Positions 41,301 through 53,300 of a stretch of 64,000 nucleotides of DNA are shown here, one piece after another; position 1 is the stretch's first letter; the number at the start of each line of letters is the position of its first letter. The translations under genes and the position numbers were made by a program. The DNA comes from Cristatella mucedo. Taxonomy: Eukaryota > Bryozoa > Phylactolaemata > Cristatellidae. Under the pieces are notes generated by a model. It saw only the letters and a program-made list of their open reading frames with translations. It made no database searches and had not been told where the DNA came from. Location of the stretch: positions 11,437,001 through 11,501,000 of the forward strand of contig WPIO01000005.1 of NCBI GenBank assembly GCA_009760855.2, written 5' to 3'.

Positions 41301-44300
41301 AAAGCGCTTTCAGTTGTCGCGAACGCTTTGAGCCATTCTTCCTAGCCACTTATCTCGCCCACCTGGATGAGACGCGAAGTCCACCAATGACGCGGAGCCG
41401 CAAAACTAAGCTCGATTTCTGCTTGGCAAAAATCAGGAAAAACGACGCGATTATTGTACGACTTACGACCGTGCTCGAGCCTTATGCAGTAGCCAGGTAG
41501 TGAGTCATACAATAATCTCGTTCACGAGTAATCGCAAATCGCTACGCTCATAAGCTTGGGGTTGTCTCGGCTTTTTTTTTATATGCGGCTCAGTTCTATT
41601 TCAGCGGCTAATTTCATAGTTGGCAATCGATGTTCAGCTGGTTGAGCTCGCAGTCCGTAATCGCGGGGCGTTGCCACGCGACGCGCGAGCCAAAAAGTCG
41701 GTGGTCAGGCTACGGAAAGCGCGCCCGGAGCGTCCTTTCCGTAGGCCGCGCGCGCCACGTACCTTGACCTGCGACGGGTCTGGCAAATCTTGAATGGCGC
41801 CGGTCATAATCGGCAAATTCAGCCCGATGCATACAGCAATTTTAGAGTTGCTCAGGCGCAGCACTTTCGACAGTTCGCCTGGAAGTAAAATGCCGCTCGC
41901 TGGCGATCCCGCACGCAAGGTCCGCACAACAAGCGATGCGCGCCAGCGTGCGCGCTCGATGTGCTAAACGAGCCGGCAGGCACGCACCTCGGGTGTACAG
42001 AGGGTTAGCCAGCGTCACCGTGCCGCCCAGCGCTAGCACGGCGAAGAAAACGATGGCGTACTCCGGGAGGTTTGGGCTGTAGAGGCACAGGACGTCGCCT
42101 CGGCCGAAACCCAGCTTTTTGAGGCCGCTCGCAGTTTTCGCCACCGCGTCGTACATCGCGGCGTACGTGTACTGACGGCCGGTGAGGGCGTCGACCTGGA
42201 GCGAGAGCGGCGCCGGCTGACCTGCGTGACCTGCTGGCCCAGCGACCTGCTGTCCTGCGCGACCCGCGCTTTCTACCGAGAGCCGGGGCCGCCTCTGACC
42301 GCGCTCGCCTTATAAAGTCGCACCGTCGGCGGCGGCTACTGGTCAGTAGCCTGCAGTGCATACGTGCTGCTGCAACAGTGTGCTGCTGCTATGCTTCCGA
42401 GCAGAAGTCCTTTGCTGCTAAATCAATGCTCGTTGCGGCGCTAGTCCTTGCAGCCGCGTGACAAATACTGCTGGAGTCGTAGATGCTGTTTCGATACACG
42501 CAGGCACGCCGACGGTTGCAAAGCTCGGCGGCAATAAAGAGCGCCCGTGCCTTGATGAAACAAGACCACGTCGTTAGATTGAGACCAGTTTATCTAATAG
42601 CCGCGGAGAAGCATGAGTGTCGAGCGCCAGCCATAGCTTGCCACAAACTTCGAGGCCCATAGCACAAATGAGACGCTCGAAGCCCGAATAGAAAACTGAC
42701 TCGTTATTTCATATTCTACGTCTCGTTCCTAAATTTTATCAATTGAGAACCGCCGATAGTCACCAGGGCTGTCATAATTTGGCTATACAGTCGTCCCTCG
42801 TTATCGCGGTTAATTGATTCCAGACTCTGCCGCGATAGGTGAATTTCCGCTAAGTACGATTCTTTATCTATAAATCGAATATTTTCGTAACTAGAGCATA
42901 AAAAACTGTTCACGACCATCTAATTCGGTTTTAACATTATTGAAGCCCTCTGGACATGAAATAACACTCCTTTAATCACCATTACACCCGTATTACCCAA
43001 TATATTAGACAAAGTAAGAGATAATAAGACGTTGTATACGTTAGAAATATCATATTATTATTAGTGGAAATTTAATTACACACACGCAGTTTTTATATGC
43101 AACCACTAACTTATGAAACTAGTGCAATCTCTTTGATGGTGATGAAGAGTTGTACTGCACGGCAAAGAAGAGCAAGGTTACTGCTCTCAATGAGGCTGCA
43201 CCTGCCGCTGAAGGATTTGTGGGGGTGTTCGAACACATAGACCAGCAGTTCGTACGTACAGTGATTTTAATTTTAATTGTGACGCAGGAGTGTGTAATTG
43301 ACTCAGACAACCGAGCGCGAGCTGTATCATTTTCACCATCTCGATCAACTTTTTCGCGAAGATGTTTGAAAAAACCGCAATAGAGTGAAGCCGCGAAAGT
43401 CGACGCCCGAAGTGGCGAGGGACGACTGTAATACAATTCCAGCGCTTCATTGCCCAATCTTCTAAATTAAAGCTATCCACGGCAGAAACAATTATATAAA
43501 CCCAACGCAACCAATAATCGTAGGTATTTACATTCGGCTTCATCAACTCGGTAGGCTCTAACAAAAATTACTAGCAAAGATTTTCAGACGCCTTCTTTGC
43601 AACTATTGCTTTCGACGCAGGACACCCCAAGCGTATGGCTGGACTAGAAGACTTTGGTCTTCTAATAAGTGATGCTGGTGTGCGAAAGTTTCATTAGGAA
43701 GACTGTCTCCGCAGCTAGCCACAAAATTCTATCCCTATTTAAGAATATGGTCTGCCTACCGTGGTGGCTTGCAAAAAGTTTAACTGGTTCCCTAGTTCTG
43801 ACTCAACTAGAGTACTGCATTTCCATTTTGGCTGGGCTACCGGAAAAGCCACTAGGCCACTGCAGCTGATAATAAATATGAGTGGAAGGCTAGTTTACAG
43901 ATCTCAGAGCTTTGAGCATGCGTCTGCTTCGCTGAATGAGCTTGCCGAGCTGGTTTGGTCCAGCGGTTAAGGTGCTCGCCCCCGACCACGGTCTGGCTGA
44001 GGTCGTGGGCTCGAGCCCGGAGGCATATGTGAAGCGCCTGAATAGAGATTAAGTTCTCTTGGGGCGCTATACAAATGAATTATATTTTTAATTATATATC
44101 GAAGGCTTCCGGTTGATCAAATTATACAGAGTTAAGCTCTTACGCTGGCCCGCAAGGCTCGCCACGGCTTGGCTTCTTCATACCTAGCTTGAACTGTTGC
44201 ACCAGCTTCAGCCTCCTCGTGCCATTGAGTCCTCTGTGGACAATAAACTAGCAGCTCCTTTCCCCGCTTAAAGACGGGTTGGAGACAGCTGCTTTTGCTC

Positions 44301-47300
44301 TGCATGTTTTTTTTTACTACGAAACGTTTACTTTATTTCGTGAGGTGAAGTCTGTTGGCTACCGTATGCGTACTAAAAGTCACTTAGGCTTTGGGTACGT
44401 TTTAGAAAAATCTTGAGGCTACCACCCACGTAGTCTTTGTGGCTTTGTGGAGTTACAGACGGAGATACATTATATTAAATAAGAATTGTGTTCCCGCTTT
44501 CCTTGAATAGAATTACTCCCTGTAGAATGTATGCAATCGGTAAACTGTAGTTCCGATATTTTGCCGCTAACTATTGTTTCAAATCTCACATATCTACACC
44601 CAGAGAAACGGAGCTCTTAATAAACCTGCGCCATAAATCAATTGGATGCTCAGTAGCGGTGATTATTATCAAAGAGATAACAGCAATTTTCATAAGTTTA
44701 ATTGAGCACTGTTCCAATGTTCCTTGATTCGCCCAAGTTTAGCAAGGAATATTCCTAAATTATCAATTTTGGCAGAGCAAGCAGTCAATTCAGCTCTAAA
44801 GCACTCAATCCCACGAAGAGCGAAAGCTTAACAACCATCCAGGTCAAAGAGTACACATATGAGCAATCCAAGACTTAGGGATGTCTTAACATAGAACGGA
44901 AGCTAAAACTTGTTCTATTCTTGGCCATGACTTAAGAAAGACTGAAAAAAACCACCAGCATTAGGCCCGTTAAGAGCAAGCCTTCTTCATCGCTTTGAAG
45001 AGCATCTCGGATTAATTGACAGGCGAAGTCATCAAAGCGTTCCGAGAAAGTTCCTTTTTATGGGAATATACGAACTCGTCATAAAGGTCGTGAGCGTCGC
45101 AGTTGCCACACCACACCACTACTCCCCGACCTACACTGGCTCTCCCAATCAAGCATCGTATTGACTTCAGTGTTCTGTCACTTACTTTTAGGTCTACTCA
45201 TTCTTCGGCTCCAGCCAACCAATGAGAACTACTCCCCGATCTAGGCGAAGAATGGTAAAACCCGCTATTCTTACTCAGATCGCTCAGCCATACTTCGACT
45301 TCATACGAACCTCAAAACCGTTGGAGACCATGCTTTTAGTTCCTATGCTACCAAAGCATGGAACCCACTTCCGACGAACTTCACAACGTCCCTGGACATG
45401 ACAATATTTAAAAAGGAACTTAAAACGCACTTGTTTATTACAGCATTTGGTGAATATTTGTGATTCTTCTTTCGTTTGCATGCGCCTGCTTACACTGAAG
45501 AGATTCAGTTCTCTGATAGCGCTATGCAAATGCATTATTGTTATTATTAACCTATTAACCAAACAATGAGGCAACAGGCAGTAGCGGCAATCATAGACGG
45601 CTTAATTTCACTAGATGGTGCATAGCGGTAGCCATTTTCTAACATCTTAACTAAAGCACTTTTCGCATGACTACTCTTAGAAATAGAGCGAGGAAGAAAC
45701 AGGTAGGAAAGAAAAGACAACTTCCTAAAATAATAAAGGCTGGAGCAGGAATCAAGCAGGACAGAAGTAAAAATCACCGTGTAAATTCGGCTTTTCTCTT
45801 AGAGGATCCTGCTGCTCCGCTCTCATTGCTACGTTTCCGGTTCTACTCGTTTAGTCCCTCGGTTCGTTGTACGCGACTGATGCTTTCAGGTAACCCCTGC
45901 TGGACAGATAATCCTTAATACACTTAACAATTCGGATAAGTGTATGTCAAACAGCAAATATGTGCAGTATATTTACAATGCCACACATTTCTAATCAATG
46001 ACGCTCAAAATTGGCTCTGCCAGCATATCTCCTGTTGAATCAGCTCGAAATCTATGTGTCATATTCCAAAGCGACCTCTCGTTAGACGACCATATCAGCT
46101 CCACAGTCAAATCTGCCTATTTTCAGCCTCATAATATTGCTAAAATTCGGGCTTGTTTAGATAAGGATACCAAGTCTAAGTTGGTCCATGCATTCGTGAC
46201 ATCCCGTCATGACTTCTGCAACTCACTGCTTACTGGCCTACCAGCATGTGCGATCAGGCGATTGCAGCTGGTGCAAATCTCCGCAGCTAGGCTTGTCTGT
46301 CGTGAGCGTCGCAGTTGCCACATTACTCCACTTCTCGCCGACCTGCACTGGCTACCAGTCAAGCAACGGATTGACTTCAAGGTCTTGTCGCTCACTTTTA
46401 GGTCCCTTCATTCTTTGGCTCCAGCCTATCTCTCCGACATACTCCTCCATCAGGCCAAGCATCGTACCACCCGATTTTCGGAATCCAACAGTCTAGAAAT
46501 ACCTCGTACAAACCTTAAATCCTTTGGAGACCGTGCATTTAGTTCGTATGCTCTCAAAGCCTGGAACTCCCTCCCGACCTGCGTCAGAGCATCCCCTGAC
46601 CTGACCACATTTAAAAGGAACTTAAAAACACACCTATTTAGGACAGCATTTAGTGGGTCCTTATGATTCGTCCTTCACGTGCTTATGCGTGCTGACACTG
46701 TGCATGCTGCCACTAACCATATTTGCATGCTGACCCTGTGCATGTCACCCCTAACCATGTTATTCATTTTGTTTGTTTTTCAAGCATGATATTACTCACC
46801 ATTCAATTGCATTTCCATTTGCAGCAAATGTAAAGCGCCTAGAAAGAGATTAAGTTCTCTGAGGGCGCTTTATCAAGTACATTATTATTATTATTATTAT
46901 TATTAATATGCTATGCTGGAAAGGCAGTACATTTGTCATTGTTGAGTCACGCCTGTTAAGGGCTAACTGTGCATGCACAGTGTATGCTGAGTGCATTGGT
47001 AATGCATACCTCCGTCAAAATTAGAGTAAAAGCTTTGCTAGTGCACACACCGTCTAATCTGTGAGCTCGAGAACAAGAAAGGAGTCGGACTCGCCACTGG
47101 CTGGCCTTAGCACTGATTAGTGCATCAGTTTGTCTGGCGTAGCCATCGTGGAAAAACACTTTGAAAATCGAATCATTTCTGCCATTCAGCGAAAAGAAAA
47201 TCGAGGCTCACTGATTGCAATGGCTGCACGACCTATGCTGGTCGTATTTGCTTCTTGCTAGCTCCTATGTAAGCTATGTGATGCTGGTAAATCTATACAA

Positions 47301-50300
47301 ACGACTACTCCAACAGCAATGCTCTTTGGTATCCTAACTTCGCTTTTGCTGCATGACGATACGTTATGAATTATGTGCGTCAACACCCATCGTTTCCGTT
47401 CTGACAGCGATTGCACATGTTAAATTAGCCACGAATGCCAAATACTAGCTTTAAAAAGACATTACAATATTAGGTTTCTCCATTTGTAACTCCACAAAGA
47501 CAGTGTGGGTGTTACGCATTCGAGTTTTTTATAGTGCACTCACAGTCTAAACGGCTTTCGGTACGCATTTGGTTTGATATTATACTTCATCTCACGCAAC
47601 AAAGAAAAGTGAGAAGTATAGCTGAGTCCGGTGGATAGCTGAGGTAGTGAGTAGGACGGAAGCTGCAACGCGGGACGGCTGGAGACTAATGCCTGAATTT
47701 CATAGACTTTTAAAGGTAAGCATTGGCTGATTTAACTGCCAAATTTGTGTAGTGGCAAAACAGCGTTGGCGGCGATGGTTACACCCGCTTGCAATTGGAA
47801 ATATAGAATTTCCAGCTGCAAGACTCGAACCAAAGACCTGAGTGGTGAAATGTGACCGCCTAACCTCTGGGGTATGATCCAGGGCGTATAAAAATTATTG
47901 CATTCAGTGCCATCCATCGTAGCCAAGACTTAGTCTGGCTTCTATTAGAACACAGTCCAATCACAGATTCAAAATTCAAAATGAGTTTGCTGGCTACCAA
48001 CCCGGTCGTTGACCTCAACCCAAAATACTTAAAGACCCTTCGGCGATATAGCCGATTATTTTTATAGCTTCTTTGGCAGAAAGATTGAAAAAATTGGTTA
48101 GTCCATTCCCATAGTGACATCATCCCCAGAATCTTCAACATTTATTCCTCGCTCTTCTTCATTTTTTACTTTAAAGTCTACCCTGGCTGCCCTGATCTCG
48201 AAATTCCTCACACAATCTTAGAATGCCATCAGCTCTCTAAACCAATCTAGCCTTCTAGACTCCTTACTTTTTGTCTTCTGACATTCACATATTTAATAAT
48301 TCCCTGCATACATTGCAAAGTGCATCTCTTATTTAGTTTCTTACCAAGCAGCTGTCAGAGATGCTACTATCTGGAAACTTATTGAGAAGTCGACACTAGA
48401 CCTGGGGAACAGATGCAACCATCAAGCTTCACATAAACCTCAAGGTTGTGTTACTTACCTTTAGATCCGTCCATTCTCTCGTTCTAACCTATCCATCTTA
48501 ATTACTTCCAGATAATGCTAAGCTCCCAATTCCTGGAACTGATTCCCGGCTGATGTCTCGAAATCCATTGATTGGGTGAAATCCAAAAAAAAGTTGAGTT
48601 CACCTTTTTTTCGGAGATATTGCTGGGTTCTAGTGATTTCTCTTTTTTGTTCTTATGCGTGCAGACATTGTACCTGTTATCAATAACCATATTGGCATGA
48701 TTAATTCCTTTCAGCATTGAAAAGTGCCTAGAAAGAGATTTATTTCTCCGAGGGCGCCGGAAAGATGTATTGTTATTGTTATTTATTGTCATCCTAATAA
48801 CGGATATTCTGACCCAAGTCTTTAGAATTTGCCTCTAACCAACCTAAAAGAATTTGGAGACCTTGTCTTTTGTTCGTATGCTCCCAAAGCCTAGAACTCG
48901 CTCCCGATTGGCGTCTGGACATCACCTGAATTGATGGCATCTAGAAAAAAACTAAAGCGTACATATTCCTCACAGCATTCACTGGGTCCGTCTGAATTGT
49001 TCCTGATGTTTTATTTGTTCAGATACTTTGCATGTTATCATGAACAAATTGGCATGATTTCATTACAGCACATTTAAAGTTCGTAAGCAGAGATTTAGTT
49101 CTCTTAGGACACTCTTTAAATAGCTTAGTATTATTTTTATTATTATTCAGCAACTTTCACCCAGTCTCCATGTAGCCTTTAATACAAAGCACACTGGAAC
49201 GAGTAGCTTCTGAACAGTTAAGCTTTAATGTCAAAGTTTCAAAGACAGCATGCTCATTACCCACGTAAGTTACAAGTTACAGGAAATTTCTAGAGTAAAT
49301 CTCTCTGCCGAGTCCACATTGCTGTGAGTGCATAATAACCTTCACAGCAGTACTTTCTCTGGTTAACTTTCTCAGTAAGACTTATTAGAGTCTCTCTGCT
49401 GAATCCCACGGTAGCTTTAAATACCATTAATCACCAAAACAGTCTTAAGCGCCTCTTGTCTTGCATGGGCATCGCATACACTGTTTTTCAATGGTTTAGG
49501 ACTTATCTTAGTGGAAGAATTCAGTGAGTCGATGTAATAATAATAATAACAAGAAATGTTTGTAGCGCCCACAGAGAATCAAATCTCTTTCTAGGCACTT
49601 TACATGTGCTGTAGGGAAACACGTCAATATGCTTAGTGATAAAAAGCATAGCGTCAGCACGAATACATCTACAAAGGACATTTCACACGGGTCCAGCAAA
49701 TGCTACGAGGACCAGGTGAGTTTTTAGCTTTTGGTTAATTTCAAGTTGGGGTATGTGGTCAGGTCATTTGGCAGAGAGTTGCATGCTTAGGGATAATGCG
49801 AACTAAAAGGAAGGTCTCCGAAAAATTTGATGCTGGTTAGCCGTGCAGCTGAACGACTAAAGTCAGAAGAACGAGTGGTAGGATACGTTGCCTGATTTGG
49901 GAGTACTACAGATAACTACGCTGGAGAAAAACAGTGGAGCGACCTAAAAGTGAATAAACAATCTTGACGTCGATGCGCTGCTTGATGGAGGCCAGTGTAA
50001 GATCGGTGAGAAAAAGTGTGAAGTGGCAATTGCGTCGCTCGCTGCAGAGAAGGCTAGCTGCTGAGTTCTGCACCATCTGTCAGCGCCTTCATGCATAGGT
50101 CGCTTGACCTGTGAGTAGTAAGCTGCAGAAATCAAGAGGGCATGTCACGTGTCCACGGACCAATTTGAACGCGATACCCGTGTCTAAGAAAGCCTGGATG
50201 TTTTGCGGTGTTTCGTACTACTTTCTACAATGTGTACTCTCACTTAAGCCGATTTAATCGCCAAGCATAATCCAGGTTCCAATTTTGTACAGGCTGCACG

Positions 50301-53300
50301 TAGCTCTAGTTTTTCTGTGATCATTGTCTGTCCTCCAGCATCTTAAACTCTCTCAGCATCCTAACATTATGTACTTCTGATATTCAAATAGTTTTATTGG
50401 GATCAAACTTTCTCAAATTGATTGACAACCAAACAAACTTTCTAACAACGCGCCAACCAGTTAGTATGCCCTGCCTCATCAGATCGGCTCGACTACACCT
50501 CCCTTAGCCTGTGCATGGATTCCCGGAGTCCTCTTCCAAATGAATATTTACTAGATGAGCGCATCTGTTTCGCAGTCAAGTCTCCCTACTTTCACCAAAA
50601 TTAAATTTTAAAATGTGAGCTCTCTCAGATAGCATGCATTTTCTACAATGAAACACTGCAGGTTGTGACTAAGGCCAATAGTGATATGCTTTGTTTGTAG
50701 CGCCCCCGGTGGACTTGTCTTTTTCCTGTGTGCTTTGTTTACCTGTTTATGATTCAGTGCACGTTGCTAATCAAAGTCCTAATAACCAGCTACGGTGAGT
50801 GCCTTCTTGTGTCTACTATCATGCTGGTCTAAGCACGATACTTACATGCTCTTGCATGGTGGTCTAAGCATTCTACCATGCGCGTGTCATTCAATCGTCG
50901 TTATTGCCTCTCTAGCAGCTTGCTATAACCGCCTGAAAAGCGATTCGGCTCTCTTGGAGTGCTATACACAAGACTTGTTAATATTAACACTCATTACCGA
51001 CATGAACGCGCGTACGCTAGGTCAGACATACGGCAAAGTCAAATTTGTGCTCAACACTGGCTACACTGCCGCATTCATCTAGCGGGGTCGCTCGTCACGG
51101 TGACAAGCCTCCGCACTTGTCGCGGTTGCGTGCACGAATAATGCAGCATTCCTTCGAGGATCCCTCCCCCCCAGTCACCCCGTACCACCGTAGCCATGAA
51201 AAGTGCGAAAGCAGCAGTGTCGTCTCACAATATCCGTCCGGAACCAGGCTGCCCCTCCTATACTACTTCATGAGGGGGGCCGCATTTCGAGAGGACCGCT
51301 TCGTTGCGCCGTCCATTCCCGGAGGCGCTGGTCATTTTGAGCACACTTCCGCCAGGCTGTAATGCACCCGCGCACCGCTTCGGCCCTTCGGCGGAGGAGC
51401 GTCAGGCTTCCGGCGCCACGCGCTTAGGCATGCATGCATACATCAGAGGCCGAGATAAGATGGCTTATCGCAGCGCTCGTTAGTAGTGCTCTATCTCTCT
51501 CCGGTCGCCGGCCGGCTTTGGCAGCTACGCAAGTGGGCGCCGCTCAGCGACGACTAGCCGCTGCCCTAGTGCCGCTCAACCAACTCACCGTTTCAAAAGC
51601 TCGCCGACAGAGCCTAGACGTTTGTATGGGGACATTTCGGGTGTCTGTGCAGTGGCAGAGGAGCCGAACCGCTCGCGAAGCGCGAACAAATAGGCTGGCA
51701 GGTGCGTGCGGGATTCAGGCCGCGCGCGCGGGGGGGGGGGGGAAGGAGGGCTACCGGTATAAGCTAAAGTTAGAAGTTGAAGCTAAGACTTCCACCTTGT
51801 CCGCAGACATCCGATTCAAGGCTCAGTCGGCAAGGTAGTGCACAAGGGCATCAAGGAAAGCCGCCGTGCAAACAAAGACCCGCCTTCCGAGCGGTCTCGG
51901 GTCGGATTGACTCCGAGTCGCTTCTTCGTGACGTCGAGCCAAAAAAAGATGGCGCATTGCCGTAGTCAGCCTGTTAGCTCGAGTCCGAGTCTTGCCAATG
52001 CGTCGCGCCTTTCCGGCGTAGCTTGGGCCAAGCCGCAGTCGCGAAACGTCCCGGAACGGCATTCGGACCACCGATGCTCACAGCAGGCTATTCAACATGG
52101 CTACCATCGTATGTTTATGTTTACCTTACGTAAAAAACGTTTATATTAATTTTTTAGCTAGGGGTTTAAGATTTTGGGTTTAGCATTTAAGCGCGCTGGT
52201 ATGGCCCAGTGGCTAAGGTGCTCGCCCTGACCAAGGTCCGGCCGAAGACGTTGGCTCGAGCCCCGAGGCATATATGAAGCGCCTGATCAGAGATTAAGTT
52301 CTCTTATGGCGCAATACAAACGAATTGCATTTTTTATATTAACGGTTGTATGTTTGTGGATTGCGGCTCATGGTTGAGTGGTTAGATTTTTTATTTTTTG
52401 GGTTTGAGTTTTTTGGGTTTATAATTTGGTCTTAGGGCTTAGGGTTTAGTATTTAGGTATTAGAGAGAAATTCTAAATGGAAAAGTTAACGAAAACGTGT
52501 TTATTTAACGTAAATGTAAGCATACGCTGGCGACCATGTTGAACAGCTTGCTGTGAGCGCTGTGCCAATAGCAGATCTGACATTGCCGTACGGACAAGCG
52601 ACGCCGTATTAGCTGTGCCCACGGTTGTGTGCTTGGCGCATAGCTCCGGGATAGGTAAACCAACACAGATGTGACGCCTGGTGAACTTCTGAAGAACTAA
52701 TACTCTCACCTAAGTTTTCTGTCTAGCCTCACTCATTTAGCCGGCGAGCGTGGCGGACGTTGCCTCGGTGCCTGCGCAGATAAGCGCAATGAGTGATATC
52801 GTTCGGCAGAGTTGAATGCTTTTGATCACAAAGTGCTTCTCGAGCACCTCTCGTCTCGCATGGGCATCACTGACACTGCACTATAGTGGTTTGGGTCGTA
52901 TATCATTAGGGGACTCCAGAGCATTGATGTCAACGCCAGCAGCCATCTGAGGAGCCGCTAAAGTGCGGGTTACCCCTGGGATCAGTGCTTAGTCCACTTC
53001 TTTTCGCAATGTCTACTCTTACTCTAGCCAATTCAATCATCAAGCACAATCTAGGCTTTCGCATCTATGCAAACGGCACACAGCTGTACAAATGATTTGA
53101 TCCCTCACAACCTTCAAGAATCTCAAACTCCCTCAACTCTCTAGCTGCCTGTATTGCTGATTTTTGCACATGAATTATAGAAAACTTTTTCTCAAATTGA
53201 ATGAAGATAACACCGACTTATTAGATATGGGCAAACGGGAGTCGAAAATTGAGAAAATCTAGCCCTCAAAATGTCAGCATATCTCATGTAGCGTATGTAC

